Source of the DNA: Klebsormidium nitens | Lineage: Eukaryota > Streptophyta > Klebsormidiophyceae > Klebsormidiales > Klebsormidiaceae | NCBI GenBank assembly: GCA_000708835.1 | Contig: DF237105.1 | Coordinates: 1-64,000 of the forward strand | DNA: 64,000 bases | Direction of reading: 5' to 3' | Part shown: in pieces, positions 23,649 through 33,500 of the stretch | Position numbering within the stretch: the stretch's first letter is position 1 | Layout of the letters: each line of letters opens with the position of its first letter | Translations under genes and position numbers: made by a program | Notes under the pieces: model-generated | What the model was told of the DNA's origin: nothing | What the model saw: the letters and a program-made list of their open reading frames with translations, nothing else | Database searches by the model: none

Positions 23649-23698
23649 AATCTGTATTGGCAACCGTCTGTTATTGAAATGTTTAGAAATCCTTGCAG

Positions 23699-23803
23699 GT
23701 GGAATTTCCATCAATTCCACTTCTTAAGAATTGCACGGTGGACCCCAACACGGAGGGAGACATGACATGGCGGGACCTGCGGAAGCGACTCAATCCAACA
23801 GAG
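23699..23803 (+). other. Isolated exon-like segment of unknown gene
   Basis: There is a good acceptor (CCTTGCAG) and a good donor (GAG|GTACGT) around 35 open codons in phase 0, reading VEFPSIPLLKN ... MTWRDLRKRLNPTE. It might be a 5' exon of the KDZ gene starting near 24.8 kb, but the minisatellite in between makes the link unprovable here. Confidence 0.3.
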
Positions 23804-24084
23804 GTACGTAAAATACAATGGCTATTCTCATAGCCACCAAAAGATTTGGTCCACGTGTGTCAATTGTCTGCTCGTTTTCTCTGACGTCTGCCATCGTTCT
23901 TAGGGGCCCGCTAATCTGGTCCACAAGGGAGATTTCAAGCTCCGGTCCCCTGTTCCGGTGCTTTTCCGGCGGCGCAAAGTTCTAAATTTTCTTGATATAA
24001 TTCAGTAATTAATTCATGATATAATTGGTGACTATCGGCCGGACTCCGGAGAGTTCACAGACCGACCGACCACCCGAGTGACTT

Positions 24085-24265
24085 TGGTGGGGTTAGCAGG
24101 GGGGTTAGGGTGGGTATGGGTGAGCCCACGGCGGGACGAGTTAGGGTTAGGGTTAGTCGCCTCGCCTTAGGTTTTTGGTTTGTTGCAAGCCTCCTTGTGA
24201 CCTTGGTGGGGTTAGCTAGGTGGTTAGGGTGGGTTTGGGTAGGGCATTGGCGGAACGTGTTAGGG
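24085..24265. repeat. G-rich telomere-like repeat (TTAGGGTTAGGG)
   Basis: It contains AGTTAGGGTTAGGGTTAG plus two approximately 100-bp copies of GACTTTGGTGGGGTTAGC-like sequence. It is the inverted counterpart of 21035-21240. Confidence 0.6.
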
Positions 24266-24384
24266 TTATCAAGCTCGGTCCAGCGCTCGGTCGGTCTGGC
24301 TGGTCTGTGCGACCTGCCGGCGTACACTGGCAGGTACCGGTAGCCGACCCATGATTGACACCCAGGGTGAAACCTTGCCGGACC

Positions 24385-24645
24385 GACCGACTGCCGGACT
24401 GGCCGGGTAGAATGGGAACGTGCGGTCCGGCAGTCGGTCGGTCCGCCTGGTCCGGCCAGGGGTCGCGCACTGCTGACATGTATAGTCCGGCAGTCGGTCG
24501 GTCTGCCTGGTCCGGCACCCAAGACCTGCTCGATGCATGACGCGGTCCGGCGGTCGGTCGGTCCGCCCGGTCCGGCTGCCTTACAGTTGCCAGGCCGGTG
24601 CGGTCCAGCGGTCGGTCGGTCCGCCCGGTCCGGCTGCCTCGGTGA
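24385..24645. repeat. GC-rich minisatellite GGTCCGGC(A/G)GTCGGTCGGTC
   Basis: Four units of about 60-65 bp share the core GTCCGGCAGTCGGTCGGTC followed by CGCCTGGTCCGGC. Long open frames across it on both strands are repeat artefacts. Confidence 0.75.
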
Positions 24646-24792
24646 CGAAGTTGGCTTGCTAAGAGCAGAGCGGAACGGAAAGCTTGAAATCTCCCCCGTG
24701 GACCATATTAGCGTGCCGGTAATCGTTCTCAAGTCTTAGTATTGTGTCTACATGCGCTATTCAAGGGTGACGATTTCGACAAGTACTACTAG

Positions 24793-27265
24793 GTGCCTCG
24801 TCCAGAGGAGTATACCCCGCCAGGCTGGGGGAGCGAACCTCCCCCCGCCGTTGCACCAGCCACCTCCAATGCAAACGACCAGAAGCCTTGGCCCACCTGC
24901 CCCGATTGCAAGGAGTATCCAGGGGCCCTCTACATCGATTGCAGAGAGGCGCACATAATGAAGTTGTACAAAGACCCAATCTCCGGGAACGATGTGAACA
25001 TCCTCCCCATAACCTATTACTATCCTAACCGAGTGTCGTGAGCAGAAACTCGGGGCCCGGATTGACTGCCGCTGCAACAACACGCCAAGGCAGAGAACAA
25101 AGTTACCCCTTGAAGGCGCTGCCAAACTTGTGTCCAACACCAGGCTCAGACGGCTGCTAAGGCAGTGGAGTGGTCACGTACCAGTCACCCTGGAGTACTC
25201 AGGTTAGGAGTTGAAGACCATCCCGGGCGCCGACCCGTTTCTCTCAAGCCGGATGAACGGCTGGTGAGTCCCATCAGTTAAGCGACTCTTGTTTTCAAAC
25301 GTTTTTGAGATGGCATACTTACCTAGAAAAGCCAACATCGTCCCCGCATATCATTGAAGTTTTTTGGAGAGCGATTCACTCTGCATAGATAACATCTTTT
25401 CACATCTTTGATAATCTTCCTTTCCATTGATCTTTGCAGTTTTTGGAGCGCCTCCCCTGCTGCATCTTGACCCCGGTGGAGCACGTAGATAGCGCAAAGG
25501 AGACCCTCTGCCCTGACGACTCCTACAAGAACTTCTTCTACCACCTTGGCTACATCCACAGCGACAGCAACCTTCTTCGCCACGGCGCTCAGGACGTCGT
25601 CGTGCAACTCTTAGCAGCCTTTAAGCAAGCAGAGGGTTGTCATCACATCGAGAACAGCGTCGAGTGAAACAGGATTCTCTGCAGAACATTTTGAAGAGCG
25701 CAATAGATGGCAGTGAGGAAACCAAGGGGTTTCAACTTTCCAATCCGTCCAAAAACCGGAAGCAGCGCCGGAGCACTGGCTACAAGGTGAAGGTGGAGAT
25801 GGTAAAAGCCCTTGCCTCGCTGCTCCAACATCTGCTGCGACTCTCCTTCCGGACTAAGGACTACATCACCTATGACCGAGCGTCTCGGAATCTCTGCGAG
25901 ATGCTCGGGGTTCGATGGGTGGACCCTCCGTCAGTCAAAATGGATGAGGTGTGGCTGGGAAATTCCCCAAGAACCCGGACGGAAGCCGCGGAGAGCGTCG
26001 GGTACGAGAACCAGTCACGCGCGACGAGACGCTCCTGTTGATAAAGGAGATCCGGGAGCTGATGTCGGGCCCTTGCCGGGGCACGTCTGAGGGGGTGGCG
26101 GCTGGAGGTGCCTACGTGGATAATCATCACAGACTGAGCTCGAGCAGCGTGTTCCACAGGGTGTATCGAGACGTCCCACAATATGCCGGACGAGACAAAT
26201 CTGATTGCACGTGCCTCACAGAGGCCCAGGAGTTTTCCCTCATGTTGGAGGCCGGAGAAGAACTGACGGTGGGTGTTCTGGAACTTGACAAAAATAGCCA
26301 AGTCTGCATGTTGCTGTGGAATGTTCTTTTTCATGCTTGCGAAAAGCTGGTGATTTCTGGACTCGTCTCTCATTCGAGCGTCTTACCGTTTGCAGAAGGC
26401 GGAGGAGAAACTTGGAAACGTGGCCAAAAAGGAGAGGGAGGCGAGAGAAGCAAAGGAGGCGAAGGTGAGTAAGTTTACTATTTCTACTATCAGTCAATGC
26501 ATCATGTTGCACTGTTTATATTGAAGTTTCTACCAATCCAATGAAATCCAACGAGCTGATGAATGTGCCGAAAAGGCCTGCTTTTTCTAATCCGTGCAGG
26601 GGCCACAAAGGTGCAAGGCAGATGAGACGAACGGGGTCATGGTCGTCACGTGCAAGCATCGCTTCGTCTACTATTACCACGTGCTACTTCGCCCCGAGTC
26701 TCGGCATAACATATTCACCTTCCTCGTCACTCGCTTTGAGCACCGGCCCCCACCTTTCATCATCGACGACAACGCCTGCGAACTTTCTCAATACTGCAAA
26801 GCGGTGAGTGATTGACACAGGGGTTCCACTGTATTGCTTGAATTGCATGAAGCTCTTTTGTTTTGGTTGACCTGCCATATATGCAAGCTACCACATGTGC
26901 AAGCTTCCTGATTATCTCTCCCATACCTCTTGCTCCGCTGGCCAGAGTTCTTTGCCGAGACTTCATTCCTGACGGACCGCTTTCATGCGGTCAATCACAA
27001 GTGCTTCGACGAGTTCAAGTACAACGTACACTGTCTGAAAGGTCGTGAGGAATTCCAAGGGCTAGACAACGAATCCGTATCCGAGCAGATCAACAAGCTG
27101 ATGAAACGGTTCGACAGGACCGAGCAAAGGTCGACCATCAACAACGCCATGTTGGTCTACGACTACTACATCTACATGCACAACCTGGACCTTCTGAGGA
27201 AGTGGCCAAAGCAACAGGAAGCACATATACAGTGGAAGTACTTGATCCGCGCAATACCTCTTTGA
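24793..27265 (+). pseudogene. KDZ-family (Kyakuja/Dileera/Zisupton) transposase, probably decayed
   Basis: KDZ proteins are DDE-type transposases of eukaryotic DNA transposons with cysteine-rich N-termini. Here the 3' part shows the family hallmarks: GVMVVTCKHRFVYYYHV, a RFE...IIDDNACELSQYCKA segment (26596-26803, donor GCG|GTGAGT), then FFAETSFLTDRFHAVNHKCF and a NESVSEQINKLMKRF helix ending at 27265. Upstream pieces include a CPDC/DCRE cysteine segment (24793-25041) and an LERLPCCIL segment (25440-25667). Frames change around 25.68 and 25.95 kb without obvious splice sites, and a TAG interrupts a plausible exon near 25206. I therefore infer a decayed element, although some changes may be introns. 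No terminal inverted repeats were identified. Confidence 0.72.
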
Positions 27266-27415
27266 AATACGACAACTTTGTGCAATGTGCTTTGCAAGTC
27301 TGTCTTCTTATTCTTCTTATTCTACCCTTACTTCAACGCTGAGACATTGTCTATGTGTGCAGGGGGCGGACTTGGCTATCATCGACGTCGGCCCAGGAGC
27401 CATGGAGATGGACCC

Positions 27416-28612
27416 CTAGACGGCGCCCCTCATCTGCTGCCGCCACTCGTCGAGCTTCTTTTGGGAGAAGGGGACCTTTTGTTTCTTGGATTTCTTGGCC
27501 AGCGGGTCCAAGTAGCGCTTGCGTCTTTTGGCCCAGTTGAATAGGTCTAGATAGTCTGGAATATTGGGGACTCGAGATTCGTCTCGCATGTAATCCAGAA
27601 ACTCTTTATTGATCGCCCCGAGCTGCCCCTCAATTGGCTCTCTGCCAGCTCTCACACGCTCTTTTAGGCTCTCGAAACGAGTCTGATTCTTCTCTCGCTT
27701 GTCGGCCCATACTCTCTGTTTTGCGCGAGAGCTCGACTTCCACGTGGCCCTGATGTCATCAACTAGCCAGTCTAATGCAGCCATAGGAGGCCTCGTGCCC
27801 TCTTGGCAAGGGTCGTGGCCTCGTGGCGCTCTCTGTATGACCACGTCCAATACCGGAATGTTGTGACTGAATTCCATGCCCCCCACTCTGATGCGCATCC
27901 TATAGTCGATACCCACGCGATGCGGCCGCCCGTCGCGCTCCTCTAGGAGATACCTCAGCCTGAACTGCATATTGTCCGTGTCTCTTGCCCGGTATGAAAG
28001 GCCCACCGGGCATCCGCCTATCATCCTGACAGTATTTGCGGGCAGGATCTGGTCCTTTTTCTCAATCATCATGGTCACAGCCTTTGCGCACTCGGTGATT
28101 GCCCACTTTGCTGCAGCATGCATGTGCCGCCTTCTGCCTGGCATAAATCTTTGCGTCAATATCCTTCGAGGCCTTTATAGAGCTATCAAAACAGCGTATA
28201 TCCGTATTTGAAGAGCCTCTTAAGCTCAGGCCAGGTATAGACAACCTTGCTTGTCGAGGACGACCTCGAGTGCCTTCTTGCACGACTCGACGCTCTTCCA
28301 GGCCCTGAGCGTCTTCAAATAGGCGTTCCTAACGGCTCGAAAGTATCTGCGAACCTTGTTGGCGATTGGAGTCTCCGTCTTCATCGCGAGATCTTCGAAG
28401 CAATTGGTTGTCAAGAAGTACAAATGTGCGTGTGCCGCACCCGTGTTAACGTCAACGTGTTTGATGTGATTCTCATCATTCTTCACATACTTCTCCAAAC
28501 GTCTCAACGCACTCGCCTTTGTGCTATACTCGAGCCACTGCCACGCTTCTTCGAATGGTACGGGGTACTTGTTACCGGAATCATTGAAGGAGCCATGTGA
28601 AAACAGAACCAA
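27416..28612 (-). pseudogene. Broken MSV199-domain gene (giant-virus-like)
   Basis: The 5' part (28612-28226) has the MSV199 layout: hydrophobic-acidic lead, PFEEAWQWLEYSTKASALRR, then a basic segment, LYFLTTNCFEDLAM and KVRRYFRAVRNAYLK. MSV199 domains are known from entomopox, irido- and phycodnavirus-type DNA viruses and their integrated relics. After TGA at 28226 the reading jumps frame at least twice within about 80 bp. It then continues as a 243-codon open stretch from about 28144 to 27416, with a Lys/Arg-rich C-terminus (KRRKRYLDPLAKKSKKQK) and no domain I know. No good initiator ATG is visible. It is head-to-head with a second MSV199 gene. Function is unknown; in viruses the domain is associated with DNA-binding proteins. 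Confidence 0.65.
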
Positions 28613-28827
28613 GCGTGTCTGTCATGCTCCTTTCGAATCCGTGGGAGACTGTCTCGAGGATTGCGGGTGTGATGATCTGCTAGACAACCGTCTTCTACGC
28701 TCGAGCAAGGACTTTTTCGGGCCAAAACAACGCACCCGCTTGACGGCGAGGGGGGCTACCACGGCATGTCTTTGAGGCCTCTCGATGACTTAGGAGAAAG
28801 GAATGTGGCACAAACCAGCCAAGAGTG

Positions 28828-29899
28828 ATGGAGTGTGCAACTGGATCCTTGGTCTATGGAGATGAGCAGGATATGGCGGCCGTTTTCACTAGGGCCTTTG
28901 AGGATTCGGACAACGCCTTCCCAATCAACTTCGAGCGCGTCTGGACATTCCTCAGCAATAGCGCGAAAGCCAACGCATTGAGGAAGCTCTTAAAGCGCTT
29001 TGGTGAGGGTGTGGATTACGTCAAGGCACGCGGTGGTGCATTCTCGAGGAGCGGCCCGCCAAGAGATCTTTACCACATGACGACGGATGCCTTTGAAAAG
29101 TTTGCACTGATGGCCGACATCAAACGGGGCACGTTGGTGAGAGACTCTTCGTGGCCTTGAAGCAGCAGTAATTTCAGACCCTTGCAAATGCTAATCAACA
29201 AAGCCACAAAGATCTCGTCAGAAAGAGCAGCCACTTCTTGGAGGAAGAGCGGCAGAAGCTCGCACGACCGATCCACATTTACAAGACCAAAGAGAGGCGC
29301 GTGAGGAAAGAGCTCTTTGAGCGGGAGGGGGCGTCATGGAAGTGGCTTGCAAATGCGGACAAGCAGATTTACTGACAGAGGATGAGGTCGTTGAGGTTAA
29401 TTCGATTTCCAACTGGAAGCATGCGCTCGGGCAAGTGCTTGCTTACTCAATGTGCTTTCCAAAGCATCGCACGAGGATCCACCTCTACCTAGATGATGCG
29501 GTGGAGTCTAGCGACCTCTCCACAATCATTGGTGTCCCCTGCAAGTTTGGCGTACGCGTCACACTCCACCAACACATTGCAGAGGATCCTCAAAGGAATA
29601 TTGAGCCAGCTCTCGATTTGATGAACTTTTCTAGTGACAGGGTCGGTGAGAAGGGCATTAGTAGATATTTGGGATCCCGCGAGTACCGCCCAAGCAGGCA
29701 GGCCGGCCGACGGGGCGCGCGGTTGATTTTGTTGACGTCAGCGGCCTGCCGACTGAGCCACATGGTACGGATTATGGACTTCACCATAGTTCGAGAATCT
29801 TATCATCCCGCCGTCAGATTCATATCGACGGCCTCAAAGCAACGCCCGTACTTTGTCCGAAACCACGCTGCTGACGGCAGCAGGATATGTAAATCCTAA
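28828..29899 (+). pseudogene. Broken MSV199 gene with nuclease-like C-terminal domain
   Basis: From ATG 28828 it reads an MSV199 domain (FPINFERVWTFLSNSAKANA, DLYHMTTDAFEKFALM) to a stop at 29160, where a frameshift cuts the expected helix. An open frame with EEERQKLARP then leads into 29336-29640. That segment carries CGQADLLTEDEVVEVNSIS, NWKHALGQVLAYS and RTRIHLYLDD, the pattern of small restriction-endonuclease-like domains that follow MSV199 in large DNA viruses. The expected E-x-K lysine is asparagine here (EVN), so catalysis is doubtful even if the frame were whole. Paired divergently with the gene at 27416-28612, it suggests an ancient viral insertion. Confidence 0.65.
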
Positions 29900-30092
29900 T
29901 GCATTAAATGCAACTCAACCTACGGTTAGCCAAACCTTCAATCCTCTGCTTCGGCTTGTGTTGAGCCTGCGATACCATACAGGTGCTTAGTTATCGCAGT
30001 AATTGAATCTTCTAACCAAGTTCTTATGCCGCCAATTCAAAATTCAAATTGGCCGCCCCAGTACGTGCCGCGTTTAAGACTGCATTGCTCAC

Positions 30093-30470
30093 ATGCTGCT
30101 TTTTAATTGGGCCTCCTCCCTCTTCCCAGTTGCATGGAGGAAGGACTCAAGGAGGAGAGCAACCTATTTCAACCAAAGCGCCGCCATGAGCTCTCTGTAC
30201 CATGTCCTCAGTGCTAGGGATCCTCGGACCAAGCTCCTCAGTTGTCGCACTCTTCTGGAGGTTGGGACTGCAGTAACAATAAGACCTGAGGCGGCCGACC
30301 GCAAGGCGTGGGGTCAAGGAGGAGATTTTGTTGGCACCATCCTAGAGTTTTGTCAAGCAAAAACCGGCATTGAGCTCCTCATTGCTTGGTTCTACACACG
30401 GAATGATTTGCTGCAGGATGGTGTGAAGCCTCCCACCCATCATTCTGCAAATGAGCATCATTCCGCCTGA
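30093..30470 (+). CDS. Short ORF with BAH-like core, possibly a gene fragment
   Basis: This is an open frame of 125 codons from ATG 30093. The segment VGTAVTIRPE ... FVGTILEFCQAKTGIELLIAWFY resembles the strand order of a BAH (bromo-adjacent homology) domain, where a basic effective pattern is V-x-I/V ... (Y/F)VGxIlEi ... (V/I)xWFYxxxD. BAH domains occur in chromatin proteins and some transposon-borne proteins. It sits just after the MSV199 pair. A splice acceptor-like CTTCCCAG near 30129 means the true first exon may lie upstream. It may be a decayed host or mobile-element gene. The assignment is by pattern only. Confidence 0.33.
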   Translation: MLLFNWASSLFPVAWRKDSRRRATYFNQSAAMSSLYHVLSARDPRTKLLSCRTLLEVGTAVTIRPEAADRKAWGQGGDFVGTILEFCQAKTGIELLIAWFYTRNDLLQDGVKPPTHHSANEHHSA

Positions 30471-30592
30471 TTCTTATCTCCTTTATTCGCTTATAAATTC
30501 TGAATGCGAAAAACACTCAACTGTTCTTTTCACTTTGATAAGACCTCAATAGGTTCTCAATCAAATACACGCCAATTGCTTGTTGAATTCAA

Positions 30593-33500
30593 ATGTCTGT
30601 ATTTCAATCAGAAATACGAAACAGGACGAAAACTACGATGGTAAGTTCCTGCTTGGGGTGACTTCTTGTTTGCTATTCAGGTGGTGGGGAAAATGAATCC
30701 ACTTGAGCAGGACGAACAATCTGGGGGGGTGGAAAGTGCAATTGTCTTGCAAGAGCGGCTTGCTTCAGGGAACGGCCCTTGGGGGACCTCGCAAGCACGC
30801 CGGAACTCTGCTGTGACGGGGGGTGGTTGCGAAGTGAACGGGGTAAAGGACGGGGGTGGGGGATGGAATTAATCGATAAGAGCTGCCTTGCCGAAGGAAA
30901 GGATCGTTTGGGGGCTTCTTAACAGCAGTGAGCCCACCTGATCATCTCCAGTCAAGGACATGCTGGGGGTGATGGTGCACATCTCCATACATCTTGTCCT
31001 GTTGTCAATGCTTCGCCCAAGCAGAAATTCAAGGTTAATCTAGGTGATGCAAATTAAAAAGTGCAATTGCTTAAGACTGTATGCTTAGAACCACTGCCCT
31101 TGCTTTGAGTTAATTGCTCAAGGGTCGTTCAATACTAAGGCTTCAGAGTTACACTAGTATGCGAGGGTTCAAAGCATTACGCCGGCAACAGTATTATGCA
31201 TTCTAATGCCCCTGCTGAGGAATGTCTGCTTTCGGAGTCTCAGATGGTCTCATCTTGATGGCGTTAGGGTAGCTGTCCATACAAACCGCGACTCATGGCA
31301 GTTGTCTCCAAGAGCTGTCCGCAAAGGAGAAGAGCTGTATGGACAGGGAGGAAAGACAGTAGCTCTATGTGGAAAGAGTGACCTTCTCCTCTAGCTGCAA
31401 TGATGCCTGATCTGCACGTGTTTTGCAGAAGCGGCGGGCCTCGATACTGCGCTAGGTGTTTTCGACTATGACGGCAACGTCACCTTCACAATCGAAAACC
31501 TACTTCTGACGGACAAGTTGACCTATGTCCGGGCCCGTATCAAAGACTTTCACGCAGATGAAGTTCCAGCGCACTACGTCTTTTCGTACCGCGGGAGCCT
31601 GGTAAGACTGCAAGCTGTTTCCTGGGCGCAATTGTCTGTTTAGCAGCTAAGAACCACCTATGAACAGACGCGCCGTCTTGTTATTGCAGAATCCGTTTCT
31701 CGGTGCAGGGTGGTTTTGATTTTCCACGTTATTGCGACACCTTCTAGCTCTATGCACGCCGAGGTTTGCAAGCACTTTTTGACTGCTTTAGAACCGGTCC
31801 ATGAGTGAGAGAAGATGTCTTACACTGCAGCATCTTGGAAAAACTGTCTCCAAGGGGCCAACACGATTGTTATCCTGTCTTTCGTGCAGATTGGTTCCCG
31901 GCAAGAGGACCGCATGATTGTCGCAAACGTGTTGCCCAAGCAGGTGAAAGACCGGGTGACGGGCGAGTTAAGCACTGATTTCTACCAAGCGCTTCGCGTG
32001 GTCGAAACGTTAGCCTTCAAGCGATCTCTCTTCTTGTTACGTGTGAAAAGGGACATGAAGCTAGATCGCGTAGATTCGGGGATTGTTGGTTTAGGTCTCA
32101 GCACCACCTTTGCGTTTCTGTGTTGACCATGCCGTCTTCTTTGTAGCTCGAACGTAGTAGCAGAAAGCTCGGATATTGGGCGCATCTCTTTTCCACCTTC
32201 TCGTTCATTAGGGATGGTTGCTGTTGTCAGATCCGAGCCCTTTCCTGTTTGAGGACTTCAGTGTAGCGTGCCTCGGATTGTGACCACCTTAGGGGTTTGT
32301 GTGGAAGAAAGCCGGGGGAAAGACCTTGTTTTCGCAACGTCTCGGTGTTGACGTTGGCAAATGATCAACAATTCTGCACGCTTGGGTACTTTCTTCGACC
32401 TTGTAGACGTCATTTGCACCTTCGAAGCTGCACGAATAGCAAGTTGTGGACAGTGCTGCTGCGTTGTACCTCACAGAGTTGATTGCCTGCAGGGAGGGTT
32501 GACGGTTTAAATCCTTGTTGTCCGTTAATTTTACGCTCCAAGCGGGTCATGAGGTTCCAAGACGAATCCGCAAATGTTCACGCATTTGTTCTATTCCATT
32601 GGATCAAGGGCGGAGCGCAACCCTAAGAGTGCTCAATTTAACTTCGGTACTCTCAAGCTTGTAGTCAACGGATAGAAAATGTAGTAAGTTGACTTATTGA
32701 CTTACTTGGTCCTCTTGTGCGTTCTCGCCACCTTTATGTGCCCTTGGTGCATCAATTCTCTGCGCCCTCTCTCTTTGACAGGTTACCTCACTATACTTGT
32801 GATAAGTTTGCTTTGTGATTAGTAATACTGTCGCGCTATCATGCGGTTTTGTCTGAACTTGGACCACGACCCAAAACTCTCTCCTTGTAAGTACGTGGGC
32901 TTGTGAAAGGATGCTACTGCTTGTGTATCCGAATTAGTAGACCCCTGAGTTGACTTCGAGAGCGATCAGACAAAACCTGCTCGTTGTCCTTGTGCATGTT
33001 CTCCCCAAGGTTGCTAGGCTCGACCTCGAATTTCAGGCTCTGTTCTCTTGACCCCCCAATCCGTCACCGTTTACCATGGTTATAATATACATACCGCTGG
33101 TTTCTCGATCATTGGCATTGTTCGTCCAGATTTAGACGTCCCTGGATTCCGTAAGAGCCTGGCTTCCCCGCTCCGTTCAAGACACCTCACTACGAAAGAT
33201 CCTGTCGCTGCCGAGAGGAGTGTGAACAGGGCCCGGGTTGACCCCTTTCAGATGGTGCCGCAGCTCGTGCGCGAGGGAATCGCCGGCAAAAATCAAGTAC
33301 GCTTTGGATGCTGTCTTCTAGTAGACAGTGCAGATCCTTCCACTTGAGAGCGCCGTCTTGATCGTTGCCGCGAAAGGTTCACTTTCCTTCTCAGATCAGC
33401 GCTTCTCAGATCAGCCTCACAAAACCCTGAGTCCTGAGATTTTTGCAGTAGCCCTCAGATCCGTAATCCTAGTCGCCCAGGTGTAGTCCAGTCTTCGATT

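Noticed and set aside
24055-24732. 225-codon minus-strand frame
   Set aside because: It runs through the GGTCCGGC minisatellite and telomere-like repeat; no domain and no splice context.
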